Below are positions 1-8,340 of a stretch of DNA of 36,863 bases, piece by piece (position 1 is the stretch's first letter; every line of letters begins with the position of its first letter). The notes beneath the pieces are model-generated. The model did no database searches and was not told where the DNA came from. It worked only from the letters and a program-made list of their open reading frames with translations. Position numbers and translations under genes: made by a program. This DNA comes from an uncultured Clostridia bacterium (GTDB lineage Bacteria > Bacillota > Clostridia > Christensenellales > CAG-917), in NCBI GenBank assembly GCA_947625145.1, contig CANQNC010000014.1, positions 1 to 36,863 of the forward strand, given 5' to 3'.

Positions 1-1139
1 GAGCCATGCAACAGCTCGCCGAGCAGGGCGTCACTCCCGAGGAATGGGGCGGCGAAACTCCCGTCGTCAAGGTCTCCGCAAAGACGGGCATGGGCGTTGA
101 AAACTTGCTCGAGCAGATCTTGGTCCGCGCGGAAATCGAGGAGCTCAGGGCAAATCCCAATCGTCCCGCAAGAGGCACCATCATCGAGGCAAAACTCGAC
201 AAGGGCATGGGCAAGATCGCGACTATCCTCGTCCAGACGGGCACTTTGCACGTGGGCGACAACGTTGTCGCGGGCGTGTGCACGGGCAAGATCAGGATGA
301 TGATAAACGCCAAAGGCGACAAGGTGAAAACCGCAGGGCCTTCCACTCCCGTGTCCGTCACGGGTTGGAACGACGTCCCCGAAGCGGGCGACCGCATAGA
401 CGTCGTGTCCGACGAGCGCTTTGCAAGAGAGCTTGCCGAGGAGCGCAAGTTGCGTCTTGCCTCCGCGCAGACCGAAAGCGCCGCCGTGTCCTTGAACGAT
501 CTGTTCGACAAGATCTCGAAAGGCGAACTCAAATCCGTCAAACTCATCATCAAGGCGGACGTGCAGGGCTCGGTCGAGGCTGTCAAGCAGTCCCTTGCAA
601 AGCTCGGCAACGAAGAGGTCACGATTGACATCATTCACAGCGCGGTCGGCGGCATAAAGGAAAGCGACGTCTTGCTTGCCGAAACCGCGGGCGCGATCAT
701 CATAGGCTTCAACGTGCGCCCGGACGCCAACGCCAAGGCGCTTGCCGCGCAAAAGAAGATAGACATCCGCTTTTACGATATCATCTACAACGCGATCGAG
801 GATATCCAAAAGGCGGTCAAGGGTATGCTTGCCCCCAAATTCAAAGAAGTCGCGCTCGGCAGCGCTCAGATCCGTATGGTTTACAAAATCACGGGCGTGG
901 GCAACGTTGCGGGGTGCTATGTGCTTGACGGCAAAGTCACAAGAAATGCAAAAGCAAGGCTTGTGCGGGACGGCGCCGTGCTTTACAACGGCGAGGTCGC
1001 GTCCTTGCGCCACGGCAAAGAGGACGTCAGAGAGATGGCGCGCGGCTATGAATGCGGCATAACCCTCAAAAATTATCAGGACTTCAAAGAGGGCGACATA
1101 ATCGAAGCATATTCGGTGGAGCAGATAAATGAAGATTAA
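1..1139 (+). CDS. infB: Translation initiation factor IF-2, C-terminal part (5' end outside window)
   Basis: IF-2 is the GTPase that brings formyl-Met-tRNA to the 30S subunit and promotes subunit joining. The frame is open from the left edge, so the N-terminal region and most of the G domain are missing. What remains starts at the end of the G domain (EEWGGETPVVKVSAKTGMG, typical of IF-2), continues through domain II (beta-barrel, RGTIIEAKLDKGMG), and ends with the C1 and C2 domains; GVGNVAGCYVLDGKV lies in C2, which binds the initiator tRNA. The stop overlaps the start of rbfA by 11 bases, indicating translational coupling in the usual infB-rbfA operon. Identification is secure; only the start is unknown. 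Confidence 0.97.
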   Translation, partial: AMQQLAEQGVTPEEWGGETPVVKVSAKTGMGVENLLEQILVRAEIEELRANPNRPARGTIIEAKLDKGMGKIATILVQTGTLHVGDNVVAGVCTGKIRMMINAKGDKVKTAGPSTPVSVTGWNDVPEAGDRIDVVSDERFARELAEERKLRLASAQTESAAVSLNDLFDKISKGELKSVKLIIKADVQGSVEAVKQSLAKLGNEEVTIDIIHSAVGGIKESDVLLAETAGAIIIGFNVRPDANAKALAAQKKIDIRFYDIIYNAIEDIQKAVKGMLAPKFKEVALGSAQIRMVYKITGVGNVAGCYVLDGKVTRNAKARLVRDGAVLYNGEVASLRHGKEDVREMARGYECGITLKNYQDFKEGDIIEAYSVEQINED

Positions 1140-1506
1140 AACCGAACGAATAAACGCCGAACTCGCAAGGCAGATCTCAAAGATCATTGCCGAAAACATC
1201 AAGGACCCGAGGATGGGCGGGGCGCTTGTCAGCGTGACAAAAGTCTCCACGACGCCCGACCTCAAATATGCAAAGGTCTATCTTTCCATATACGGCAAGG
1301 ACGAGGAAGAGGTCACCGAGGCTTATCACACCGTGTGCAGAAGCGCGACCTTCATTCGCAACATGCTCAAGGACAGCGTAAACATGCGCCTTTTGCCCGA
1401 GCTTAAGTTTTTGATAGACGATTCGGCGGAATACGGCGTCAAAATGGACGCGCTCATCGAGCGCATGAAGAGGGAACATCCCTATTCCGAACAGTCGGAG
1501 GATTGA
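1129..1506 (+). CDS. rbfA: Ribosome-binding factor A
   Basis: RbfA is a small KH-fold protein that binds the 30S subunit and helps mature the 5' end of 16S rRNA. The 125-residue length is normal. Family signs are the N-terminal helix with a basic face (KTERINAELARQISKII), the DPRMG motif followed by a VSVTKV strand, and the DLKYAKVYLSIYG segment. The start ATG lies inside the end of infB (11-base overlap), and a DHH phosphoesterase follows 4 bases after the stop, as in many Firmicutes. Nothing unusual is seen. Confidence 0.95.
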   Translation: MKIKTERINAELARQISKIIAENIKDPRMGGALVSVTKVSTTPDLKYAKVYLSIYGKDEEEVTEAYHTVCRSATFIRNMLKDSVNMRLLPELKFLIDDSAEYGVKMDALIERMKREHPYSEQSED

Positions 1507-1510
1507 CCGC

Positions 1511-2461
1511 ATGGACGTGCAGGGCGAAATCGTAAAGCAGTTGACAAAGGCAAACGACATCGCCATATTTTGTCACACAAATCCCGACGGAGACGCGCTC
1601 GGGAGCATGCTTGCGCTCGCCCATGCGCTGAGACAAAGAGGCAAAAAAGTGGGGACGTTTTGCGATATGCCCGTGCCCGCGCACTACAACTGCCTAGACG
1701 GAAGCGAGCTTGTCTCCCTTCCCGACAACGAGGCGCACGAGCTTGCCGTCAGCGTGGATTGCGCGGACGCGGACAGGCTGGGGAAGTGTATCCGCTCGTT
1801 TATGTCTGCAAAAAAGCAGATCTGCATCGACCATCACAAATCATTTTCGAGATTTGCGGAAATTTGCTATGTGGACGGCAACGCCGCCGCTTGCGCTCAG
1901 CTTGTCTACGATATCCTCGATAGGATGAAAGCGCTTGACGACACGTCCGCGAAGTTGCTTTTCGGGGCGATCGTGACGGACAGCGGCTGTTTTGCCTATT
2001 CAAGCGTGACCGCCGAGACGTTCAAGATCGCGCAGGAGCTAAAAAAATACGACTTCGACAGCGCGGATTGCGTGTTCAAAGTGTTCAGAAGCACCTCTCT
2101 TGCTCGTTTCAAACTGAAAAGCAGGGTGCTGAACAAGGCGAAGTTTTTCGAAGACGGCAAAATTGCTTTGATAGTTTTCGACCATTCCGACTTCGAAGCG
2201 ACGGGCACGTCGTTTGAGGACACGGAAGGCGTCATATCCGAACTTATGGACATAGACTGCGTGAAGATCGCTTATGCGATATCCGAAGTTTCGAAGATGA
2301 GCTTTAAGGTGAGTATCCGCACAAGGGACAGCGTGGACGCTTCCGAGATCGCTTCCCGCTTCGGAGGGGGAGGCCACCGCAACGCAGCGGGTTGCAGACT
2401 CAACGGCTTTTTGGAAGATGTCGTGGAAAAGTTGTTGAATCTTGCAAAACAAAGAGTGTAA
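1511..2461 (+). CDS. nrnA: DHH/DHHA1 phosphoesterase, NrnA-type nanoRNase / pAp phosphatase
   Basis: Members of this family degrade 2-5 nt RNA and dephosphorylate pAp; some hydrolyse cyclic dinucleotide intermediates. The 316-residue protein has the DHH metal-binding motifs: H22 with NPDGDALG (D26, D28), VDCAD near residue 80, and DHH at 107-109. The C-terminal DHHA1 substrate domain carries the GGGGH motif at 285-289 followed by RNAAG. It lies between rbfA and truB, the usual Firmicutes position, and an intrinsic terminator follows the stop directly. The family is certain; preference for nanoRNA, pAp or c-di-AMP products cannot be read from the sequence. Confidence 0.92.
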   Translation: MDVQGEIVKQLTKANDIAIFCHTNPDGDALGSMLALAHALRQRGKKVGTFCDMPVPAHYNCLDGSELVSLPDNEAHELAVSVDCADADRLGKCIRSFMSAKKQICIDHHKSFSRFAEICYVDGNAAACAQLVYDILDRMKALDDTSAKLLFGAIVTDSGCFAYSSVTAETFKIAQELKKYDFDSADCVFKVFRSTSLARFKLKSRVLNKAKFFEDGKIALIVFDHSDFEATGTSFEDTEGVISELMDIDCVKIAYAISEVSKMSFKVSIRTRDSVDASEIASRFGGGGHRNAAGCRLNGFLEDVVEKLLNLAKQRV

Positions 2462-2488
2462 AACTGACGCAAATACGTGTCAGTTTTC
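2461..2488 (+). terminator. Intrinsic terminator after the nrnA-type gene
   Basis: A perfect 8-bp stem (AAACTGAC at 2461-2468 with GTCAGTTT at 2479-2486) closes a 10-base loop and runs into T residues. It starts on the last base of the stop codon, so the infB-rbfA-nrnA transcript can end here, with truB transcribed partly by read-through or from its own promoter. Confidence 0.75.
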
Positions 2489-2525
2489 TAAAAATCCGCC
2501 TAATTCGGAATACTTTCGGTGACAA

Positions 2526-3386
2526 ATGAGAGGATTTGTAAATCTCAACAAACCAATCGGAATGACTTCTAGCGACGCCGTTGTCAAGGTGCGCGGGATA
2601 TTGAAGCGCGCGACGGGCGAAAAGGTGAAAGTCGGGCACATGGGCACGCTGGATCCGCAGGCTTCGGGGGTTTTGCCTATCGCGATAGGCAACGCCACTC
2701 GCCTTTTCGACTTCATGCTTGACAAGACAAAGACGTATCTTGCGGACTTCATGTTCGGCACAGAGACGGATACGCTTGACGGTGCGGGCAAAATTCTGTC
2801 AACGTCAAACGTCAATGTGTCCGAAGAGGACGTCCTGTCCGTCATACCCGAGCTTGTGGGCAGAGTGGAACAGATCCCTCCACAATTCAGCGCAAAGTCC
2901 GTGGGCGGCAAACGCGCGTACGATATGGCGCGAGCGGGCGAATATGCGCCGCTTTCGGCAAAAACGGTGGACATCTACGACATTGCGCTTGTCGGCAAAA
3001 AGGCGGACAACGTGTACAACTTCAAGATTGTCTGCGGCGGGGGCACATACATTCGAGCGATCGCGCGAGACATGGCGCATGCGCTTGGCACGGTAGGGTT
3101 TATGTCATCGCTTGTAAGAGAGCAATCGGGCAATTTCAAGCTGAGTGATTCCGTGTCGCTCGACGCCTTCGAGGCTTCTCCTGTCGACTTCGTTTTGCCC
3201 GTTGACGTCGCGCTTGACGGCGTGGAATATGTCGATCTTAGCGGAAGAGAAGCCGAATTCGCCTTAAACGGCGTTGCAATCGACTGTCAAAAGGACAATT
3301 CGATTTTTGCCGTGAGGATAGACGGCGAAACCTTCGCGCTTGCGATCTGCCGAGACGGCAAGCTGAAGCTGACCGCAAGGCTGTAG
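2526..3386 (+). CDS. truB: tRNA pseudouridine(55) synthase
   Basis: TruB isomerises U55 in the T-loop of tRNAs to pseudouridine and acts as a tRNA chaperone. The 286-residue protein begins with the family opening GFVNLNKPIGMTSSDAV. The catalytic aspartate is D43 in GHMGTLDPQASGVL. The KTYLADFMFG strand, the IPPQFSAKSVGGKRAYD substrate loop and the GGGTYIRAIARDMA motif follow in order. It is preceded by a terminator and followed by ribF, as in B. subtilis. No anomaly. Confidence 0.97.
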   Translation: MRGFVNLNKPIGMTSSDAVVKVRGILKRATGEKVKVGHMGTLDPQASGVLPIAIGNATRLFDFMLDKTKTYLADFMFGTETDTLDGAGKILSTSNVNVSEEDVLSVIPELVGRVEQIPPQFSAKSVGGKRAYDMARAGEYAPLSAKTVDIYDIALVGKKADNVYNFKIVCGGGTYIRAIARDMAHALGTVGFMSSLVREQSGNFKLSDSVSLDAFEASPVDFVLPVDVALDGVEYVDLSGREAEFALNGVAIDCQKDNSIFAVRIDGETFALAICRDGKLKLTARL

Positions 3387-3481
3387 ATCGGCAAAGCGAT
3401 AGACAATACGATATGTCCGAGTTTTGCGCAAAGAAATTCGGACGGCGCAGAACAAACACGCGCCGAGGCAATTGTAAGGAT

Positions 3482-4393
3482 ATGAAGCGTTTGGATTTTT
3501 CGACAACCGACAAAAGCGCGCGCGCGATCGCTCTGGGATTTTTCGACTGTATACATCTCGGGCACGCGTCTTTGATACGTCAAACAGTCGAACTCGCGGC
3601 AAAACTCGAGGCGGCGAGCGCTGTTTTCACGTTTTCAAACGATCCGAACGCACACTTTGGCAAGTCCAAGCAGATATACACGTTTGAAGAGCGCTGTGAA
3701 GCGATAGAGGCGCTCGGAGCGGCCAGCGTGATATCCGCGGAGATTGACGACACGCTCTCTTCGCTTTCTGCAGAGGATTTTCTTGCCGAGCTGTTCGAGC
3801 GCTTCAACGTCAAAGCCATTGCGGCGGGCAAGGACTATACTTTCGGCAAAGACGGCGCGGGAGACGTCCGCTTGCTGACAGAATTCGCAAAAAAACGCGG
3901 CGCGGAAGTCAAGATATGCGATTTTGTCCTTGAAAACGGAAGCAAACTGTCCACAGGGGAGCTTAAAACCTTTGTGAACGAGGGCAATATTCGCGCGCTG
4001 AATTGCAGGCTGTCACAGCCGTACTTCATGCTTGGGCATGTCACGCACGGGCGGGGAGTCGGGGCGAAGATAGGATTTCCCACCGCAAATCTCGCAGTCG
4101 GCAACCGCCTTATGCCAAAGGACGGGATATACGCGACTCTCGCCGAAGTGGACGGCAAATCGTATCCGTCCATGACAAACATTGGCGCAAGACCCACATT
4201 TTCGAATGAGGAAAGGGCGGTCGAGGTCAACATCTTCGATTTCAACGAGGATATATATGGAAAAGACCTGAAGCTGACATTTTTGGACAGGACTCGCGAC
4301 GTGTTGACTTTTCCGTCCGTAGACGAGCTTGTAGCTCAGCTTAGCCGCGACAGAGCGCAAATCAAGGACATTTTAGGCGATCTAAAGGCATAA
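3482..4393 (+). CDS. ribF: Bifunctional riboflavin kinase / FMN adenylyltransferase
   Basis: RibF phosphorylates riboflavin to FMN and adenylates FMN to FAD. The N-terminal nucleotidyltransferase half has GFFDCIHLGH (residues 19-28, with Cys where Gly is more common), the TFSNDPNAHF loop and AGKDYTFGKDGAG. The C-terminal flavokinase half has GHVTHGRGVGAKIGFPTANL, DGIYAT and the EVNIFDF segment. The ATG at 3482 gives 303 residues, a normal length, and starts just before the first domain. An in-frame ATG at 3413 would add 23 unrelated residues. Neither has a well-spaced ribosome binding site (AAGGA lies only 1 base before 3482), so the exact start is uncertain. Confidence 0.93.
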   Translation: MKRLDFSTTDKSARAIALGFFDCIHLGHASLIRQTVELAAKLEAASAVFTFSNDPNAHFGKSKQIYTFEERCEAIEALGAASVISAEIDDTLSSLSAEDFLAELFERFNVKAIAAGKDYTFGKDGAGDVRLLTEFAKKRGAEVKICDFVLENGSKLSTGELKTFVNEGNIRALNCRLSQPYFMLGHVTHGRGVGAKIGFPTANLAVGNRLMPKDGIYATLAEVDGKSYPSMTNIGARPTFSNEERAVEVNIFDFNEDIYGKDLKLTFLDRTRDVLTFPSVDELVAQLSRDRAQIKDILGDLKA

Positions 4394-4440
4394 ACCGCAA
4401 ACATATCGCAGGAAAACGAATCGCTTTAAGGGAGGTTTTT

Positions 4441-5319
4441 ATGACAAAAACATATGACGCGCCGACATTCGGCCCCAGCGGTCACGAGCGCAGTTTTTCG
4501 GAGGAGGGGTACACAGCGACCCTACAAATGCCCAAATGGCTCAAAGCAAAGGGGCTGGAGCTGTTCGAATATTCGTTCGGCAAGGGCGTGCGCATAGGCG
4601 AGGACATGGCAAACGCCATCGGCGAAGAGGCGGAAAAATGCGGCGTCGAAATGAGCGTGCACGCGCCTTATTATATCAATTTTGCCTCGGTCGAGGACGT
4701 CAAGGCGGAAAATTCCATCACATATTTGACGGCATCATTGAAGGCACTCAGGCACTTTCGCGGCAACAGATGCGTTTTCCATACGGGCGCGCAGGGCGCT
4801 CAGACCCGCGAGGACGCGTTCGCTCGCGCAAAGGACAAGCTGTCCGAGGCGTTGGAAGTCATGGAGCAGGAGGGGTTGTCCGACCTCATCATCTGTCCCG
4901 AAACCATGGGCAAACAGCCGCAGATAGGAACAGTGGACGAGGTCGCCGAATTGTGTCTGCTTGGCAAAAATGTCTATCCGTGCATAGACTTCGGGCATCT
5001 GAATTGCCTCTTACAGGGGGCGCTCAAAACAGAAGAGGACTATATCCGCCATGTCGTTGACAAGCTCTTCGACCGCCTCGGCGAGGAAAAGACCCGCAAT
5101 ATGCACGTCCATTTCAGCAAGATACAGTACGGGCTGAAAGGGGAAATCCGACATCTCACTTTCGAGGACGACGTGTACGGGCCCGAGTTCGAGCCGCTTG
5201 CGCGCGTGATCGATCGCTACAAACTTACGCCGCACATTTTATGCGAGTCCGCGGGCACTCAGGCGCGCGACGCTATAGCCATGCAGGAGATCTATCGCTC
5301 TGTCGCTCGCCATGCATAA
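4441..5319 (+). CDS. Endonuclease IV-like TIM-barrel protein (AP endonuclease family 2)
   Basis: This 292-residue protein has the fold and metal-ligand pattern of Nfo/endonuclease IV, which cleaves DNA at abasic sites using three zinc ions. Candidate ligands appear in order: His in SVHAPYY, His in VFHTGAQ, Glu in CPETMG, Asp and His in CIDFGHLN, His in MHVHFSK, and Glu in LCESAG near the end. GGGAGG lies just before the ATG at 4441. It is the last gene on this strand before the island and a terminator follows about 150 bases later. The closest Nfo proteins have slightly different loops, so a related sugar-isomerase-like function is possible; the family call is firm, the AP-site activity is inferred. 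Confidence 0.8.
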   Translation: MTKTYDAPTFGPSGHERSFSEEGYTATLQMPKWLKAKGLELFEYSFGKGVRIGEDMANAIGEEAEKCGVEMSVHAPYYINFASVEDVKAENSITYLTASLKALRHFRGNRCVFHTGAQGAQTREDAFARAKDKLSEALEVMEQEGLSDLIICPETMGKQPQIGTVDEVAELCLLGKNVYPCIDFGHLNCLLQGALKTEEDYIRHVVDKLFDRLGEEKTRNMHVHFSKIQYGLKGEIRHLTFEDDVYGPEFEPLARVIDRYKLTPHILCESAGTQARDAIAMQEIYRSVARHA

Positions 5320-5468
5320 ACAGTCGGCGAAAATAGCTTTGACCAAGCGGAGCGGAAGCGGTCAAAATCCCTTTGACAAATTTGACTAGGCAAGTTGGAA
5401 ACGCTCAAAATCGCTTTGATGAAGCGAAAGATAATGAAGCGGGGCAGAATTTGACAATTTGAAAAAGC

Positions 5469-5502
5469 AAGCGCGTTTTGCAGTCTGCAAAGCGCGCTTT
5501 TG
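5469..5502. terminator. Bidirectional terminator between endonuclease IV-like and Sel1 genes
   Basis: A 14-bp inverted repeat (arms 5469-5482 and 5486-5499, 13 of 14 paired, 3-base loop) is preceded by AAAAA and followed by TTT. It sits between convergent genes and can terminate both transcripts. The preceding 5330-5460 stretch has no gene; it carries loosely repeated words of the CAAAATC-CTTTGA / AAGCG kind. Confidence 0.75.
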
Positions 5503-5586
5503 TAAGTTCAAACAACTTTCAAATTCTATTTGGATTTCCTATTTTTATCGCGAATTATATTCAGTTCAAAGTGCGAAGAGGGCGGA

Positions 5587-6324
5587 TCACCAACTGTATC
5601 CCTTTTTACGCAGATATGCCTGCGCGTTGCTGTTGCCGTGTTGCGCCGCCAAGCGATACCAATGGAACGCCTGCGATATATCTTTCGGCACGCCGTGTCC
5701 CTTTTCATAGCAGACTCCCAAATTGTTTTCGGCGTCGCCGTCTCCGCTGTTTGCCGCCAAGCGATACCATTTGACGGCTTCGTAGTAGTTTTGAGCTACG
5801 CCTTCTCCGAATTCGTAACAATATCCGAGATTGAATTGCGCGGGCACATAGCCTTGGAGGGCGGAGCGCTCATACCATCTGAACGCTTCGGTCCTGTTCA
5901 GCCTCACGCCCCAGCCTTGATCGTAGCAAACGCCAAGCGAAAATTGCCCCTTCGGATCTCCTTGCGCGGCGGAGAGCTGATACCACCTGCACGCCTGATT
6001 TCTGTCCTGCGGCACGCCGTTCCCCTTCTCGTAGCAGATCCCAAGATAGTATTGCGCGGAAGAGTAGTTTTGCGCCGCGGAAAGTCTGAACCACTTGACC
6101 GCTTCAAAATAGTCTCGCGCCACGCCTATGCCTTTGTAGTAGTAAAGGCCGATGTTGTATTGCCCCCATTTGTCGCCGCCCATAGCGGACAACAAAAACC
6201 ATTTTGCCGCCTCGGTTGTGTTTTTCGGAACGCCGTCGCCGTTTGCATAGCACATGCCAAGCGTGCATTGCGCGCGCACATCTCCTCTCATTGAGTTGTT
6301 CAACAGGGTTTGAATATCCGCCAT
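5587..6324 (-). CDS. Sel1-like repeat protein
   Basis: A 245-residue protein made almost wholly of six Sel1-like repeats of about 36 residues, each with the pattern A-x-LG-x-CYE-x-G-x-GV followed by EA-x-KWY-x-x-AA-x-G. Sel1 repeats form alpha-alpha solenoids used for protein-protein contacts. No signal peptide or enzymatic domain is visible, so it is probably a cytoplasmic scaffold of unknown partner. The ATG at 6324 is chosen because AAAGGAG lies 10 bases upstream; the frame stays open to 6465 but the extra N-terminus is not repeat-like. It stands alone, convergent with the endonuclease IV-like gene, at the edge of the accessory island. Eukaryote-like Sel1 genes of this kind are commonly gained by transfer or repeat expansion. 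Confidence 0.88.
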   Translation of the reverse strand: MADIQTLLNNSMRGDVRAQCTLGMCYANGDGVPKNTTEAAKWFLLSAMGGDKWGQYNIGLYYYKGIGVARDYFEAVKWFRLSAAQNYSSAQYYLGICYEKGNGVPQDRNQACRWYQLSAAQGDPKGQFSLGVCYDQGWGVRLNRTEAFRWYERSALQGYVPAQFNLGYCYEFGEGVAQNYYEAVKWYRLAANSGDGDAENNLGVCYEKGHGVPKDISQAFHWYRLAAQHGNSNAQAYLRKKGYSW

Positions 6325-6465
6325 ATGATATTTCTCCTTTTCATCGTTATTCAATTTCGTTGTTATTTTCAATTCTCTCGCCGCTTTCAGCGTACGGATT
6401 TTTTCGCGTGCTCCGTCGCTCGGCAATCTTTTGCCCAATCCGATCCGTCCAAACCGGCCGCTCAT

Positions 6466-6690
6466 ACCAAGCTGTCCAACTCACTTAGCCGACCAATCTA
6501 TATCCGCACTAAGCCGCCAATACTAAGATATTTAGGCAAACTCCCGCACTAAGACGGCATAACCAATCCGACCGATCTAAGCCGTCCAAACCAAGTTGCC
6601 TACACGAAGCCGAACAATCCGGCTATTCATACCAAGTTGTCCAAACCAAGCCGTCAAGACCAAGTTATCATAACCGAGCTGCCTACACAA
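6466..6690. repeat. Degenerate 13-base repeat tract at left island border
   Basis: About eleven imperfect copies of a 13-base word close to ACYAAGCCGTCCA (variants: accaagctgtcca, actaagccgccaa, tctaagccgtcca, accaagttgtcca, accaagccgtcaa) occur at irregular spacing. No gene is supported here. The tract marks the change from chromosomal to accessory sequence. Function unknown. Confidence 0.6.
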
Positions 6691-6699
6691 AGCATTATA

Positions 6700-7127
6700 T
6701 TTTATAATCCCACCTCTGTCAACTCTCTATGTCAACGCTCATGTCAAATTCAGCCCTCCTCGCCGCCATTCGACATGTTTTTTCAAGTCACGCACAGCAA
6801 AAAGAAAGGTAGCCGAAACAATCTTGAAATCAGAAATTTAGACAGTATAGATTTAGACGAGCATGGCAATTTGAAGCAAAGCTACATCGAACGTCAGCTT
6901 ATAGTTTCGTAAAAAAAAGGCAAAGCCGAAGAGGGGATAAATGCTCGTGCTTTGCGAAATCAAATGAACGACTTGCAGTTCACCGAGGAAGAAAAGCAGG
7001 ACATAATGAGTATAAAAAAAGAAAAGGTTGGGGATACCGATGAAATCGTTTTTCCTCAACGTTCAAGCCCGAAGGCGAACAAAACAACCTTTCTATATTT
7101 ATCTTACTCTTTTTTACGCAGAATGTA
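6700..7127 (+). other. Gene-poor relic sequence with short coding-like fragments
   Basis: No intact gene is supported. One fragment (about 6800-6911) reads RNNLEIRNLDSIDLDEHGN and resembles the middle of the 127-residue phage protein at 18037 (RNNVTVAKLKSVKKFDENGRN). A second open stretch, 6964-7128, encodes FTEEEKQDIMSIKKEKVGD-like sequence without a ribosome binding site. Both look like pieces of decayed genes from an older element. Confidence 0.4.
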
Positions 7128-7235
7128 AAGCCATTAAGAATTGACGATAAGCGTGTGTTCCCTGAGGGGAAAGCGCGGTTTAAGCTTGGCAGTCATGATT
7201 TGAACAGAGCGTTGCGTCATACAGGAAGAAAATGA
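7128..7235 (+). pseudogene. 3' relic of the 127-residue inovirus gene
   Basis: The 35 codons before the TGA at 7233 match the last 36 residues of the intact protein encoded at 18037-18420: LRIDDKRVFPEG and RFKLGSHDLNRALRHT against LRIDDRHVFPED and RFKLGSHDLSRVLKHT. The reading frame is broken just upstream (stop at 7126, apparent 2-base loss relative to the intact gene at cgcatgtcaaag). It is followed by the same hairpin cluster that follows the intact gene. This is direct evidence of an older, related element left of the current one. Confidence 0.8.
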
Positions 7236-7248
7236 AGCCAAAGAAAAA

Positions 7249-7380
7249 GCGATGACAATAGTCACCGCGCTGCGGGTCGGAACAGAAATTATCTGCCGAC
7301 ATAAACAATCATTGCTGATTGAGTTCGCTACCTTAATAATAGTATATCCAACCATTTGAAGGTTGTCAACCGAAACAACA
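7249..7380 (+). repeat. Hairpin cluster, copy A
   Basis: Four elements in the order seen after the intact phage gene at 18.4 kb. HP1 is GCGATGAC/GTCACCGC (7249-7256 with 7261-7268, 7 of 8 pairs). HP2 is GTCGG (7276-7280) with CCGAC (7296-7300). HP3 is CAATCA (7306-7311) with TGATTG (7316-7321), perfect. HP4 is CAACC (7349-7353) with GGTTG (7361-7365) inside TATCCAACC...GGTTGTCAAC. Stem sequences differ from copy D but the pairing is kept. Confidence 0.7.
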
Positions 7381-7469
7381 ATACAAGGGAATATGCATTC
7401 CTGTCAAGACGATTTCATATACAGTAGAGCAGGGCAAAAGACATTTCATAAACGCTTGACAAACCCTAT
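7341..7469 (+). repeat. 129-bp direct repeat, copy 1 (leads into intact higBA promoter)
   Basis: Matches 8721-8849 at a constant offset of 1380 bases with 8 differences in 129. It contains HP4 of the hairpin cluster and the -35 region of the higBA promoter. In this copy the intact promoter and toxin-antitoxin operon follow. Confidence 0.9.
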
Positions 7470-7484
7470 TTAATAGGGTATTAT
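7456..7484 (+). promoter_or_regulatory. higBA copy 1 promoter with palindromic operator
   Basis: TTGACA (7456-7461), a 17-base spacer, then TATTAT (7479-7484). The spacer is almost entirely the palindrome ACCCTATTTAATAGGGT (7463-7479), a natural site for the HigA-type antitoxin to block the polymerase. An identical arrangement precedes copy 2. Confidence 0.85.
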
Positions 7485-7513
7485 ATATGTGATAAAGACG
7501 CTTGGAGATCAAT

Positions 7514-7861
7514 ATGACGCGTACATTTATAGAATTGCCATTGTTCAGAAGAAAGTGGTCCGATTTGGGTCTAAGTGATAACGACTTGAAACGATTGCAG
7601 GAACAATTGCTTGCGGATCCCAAAGTCGGCGCCGTCATGAAAGGCACGGGCGGCGTACGCAAAATGCGATTTGCATATGAACATAGAGGCAAAAGCGGAA
7701 GCGTAAGGGTGATATATGTTGATTTTGAAGTGTACGAGAAAATCTATCTTATCACGGCATATACTAAGAGTGAGAAGGACAATTTAAGCGACAGTGAGCG
7801 CAATGAGATCCACAGATTGATAGACATACTCAAAGAGCAGTTGGAAGAAAGCAATAAATAA
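7514..7861 (+). CDS. higB: HigB/RelE-family toxin, copy 1
   Basis: A 115-residue RelE/HigB-superfamily toxin. These are ribosome-dependent or free mRNA interferases held inactive by the antitoxin. Family features are the LPLFRRKW start, the GTGGVRKMRFA segment, the central strand GSVRVIYVDF and the YLITAYTKSEKDNLS motif with basic and polar residues expected at the active site. GGAG lies 6 bases before the ATG at 7514; an in-frame TTG at 7502 overlaps that site and is not used. The toxin precedes its antitoxin by 12 bases, the reverse of most modules and typical of higBA. It is 93% identical to copy 2 (8 differences), with many synonymous differences. Confidence 0.85.
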   Translation: MTRTFIELPLFRRKWSDLGLSDNDLKRLQEQLLADPKVGAVMKGTGGVRKMRFAYEHRGKSGSVRVIYVDFEVYEKIYLITAYTKSEKDNLSDSERNEIHRLIDILKEQLEESNK

Positions 7862-7873
7862 GGAGGCAAGCAT

Positions 7874-8185
7874 ATGGGCGTTTATGATGACATAAAATTG
7901 GGTCTTGAACAAGCCATAGAATATGAAAAGGGCACTTTGAAAGCAAAAAGAACAAAGATGTCTATTGCTCCTGTGGCAAAATTTTCCGCTCAAGAGATAA
8001 AAGAAATCCGCCACAAAACGGGTCTGTCGCAGGCTATGTTTGCAAAATATATGGGAGTATCTGTCAAGACAGTCGAGGCGTGGGAAGCAGGGCGCAATCA
8101 TCCCGACGGCGCGGCGTCAAGATTGTTGTCGCTGACAAAATCAAATTCGTCCTTTCCTATAATATCGGGGATAATCACTGTGTAA
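7874..8185 (+). CDS. higA: HigA-family XRE antitoxin, copy 1
   Basis: A 103-residue antitoxin. The N-terminal half (VYDDIKLGLEQAIEYEKG) is the toxin-neutralising part seen in HigA/HigA2-type proteins; the C-terminal half is an XRE helix-turn-helix (EIRHKTGLSQAMFAKYMGV then SVKTVEAWEAGRNHP). AAGGAGGC precedes the ATG. It most likely binds the ACCCTAT...ATAGGGT palindrome in its own promoter, giving autoregulation. It differs from copy 2 at 7 of 103 positions, none in the recognition helix region. Confidence 0.87.
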   Translation: MGVYDDIKLGLEQAIEYEKGTLKAKRTKMSIAPVAKFSAQEIKEIRHKTGLSQAMFAKYMGVSVKTVEAWEAGRNHPDGAASRLLSLTKSNSSFPIISGIITV

Positions 8186-8340
8186 AAACATCCATTGGAT
8201 ATCTGTCCGATATAAAATAATGAGCTTCGTAATAAAAACTATAAGAAGCGAACTAACAGGAAGCCTATGATGATATTTATAAATCATCATTGATTTTCAT
8301 ACTGATATTTTACGGGAGTCAAAAAGCATAAAAAAGAGAA

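Noticed and set aside
5530..6294. Long plus-strand frame opposite the Sel1 gene
   Set aside because: It mirrors the repeat structure of the minus-strand gene, which has the ribosome binding site and the recognisable Sel1 repeats.
7345..7380. HP4 elements considered as integron attC sites
   Set aside because: The R'/R'' core boxes (GTTRRRY and its complement) are not present at the expected positions and no integron integrase is encoded.
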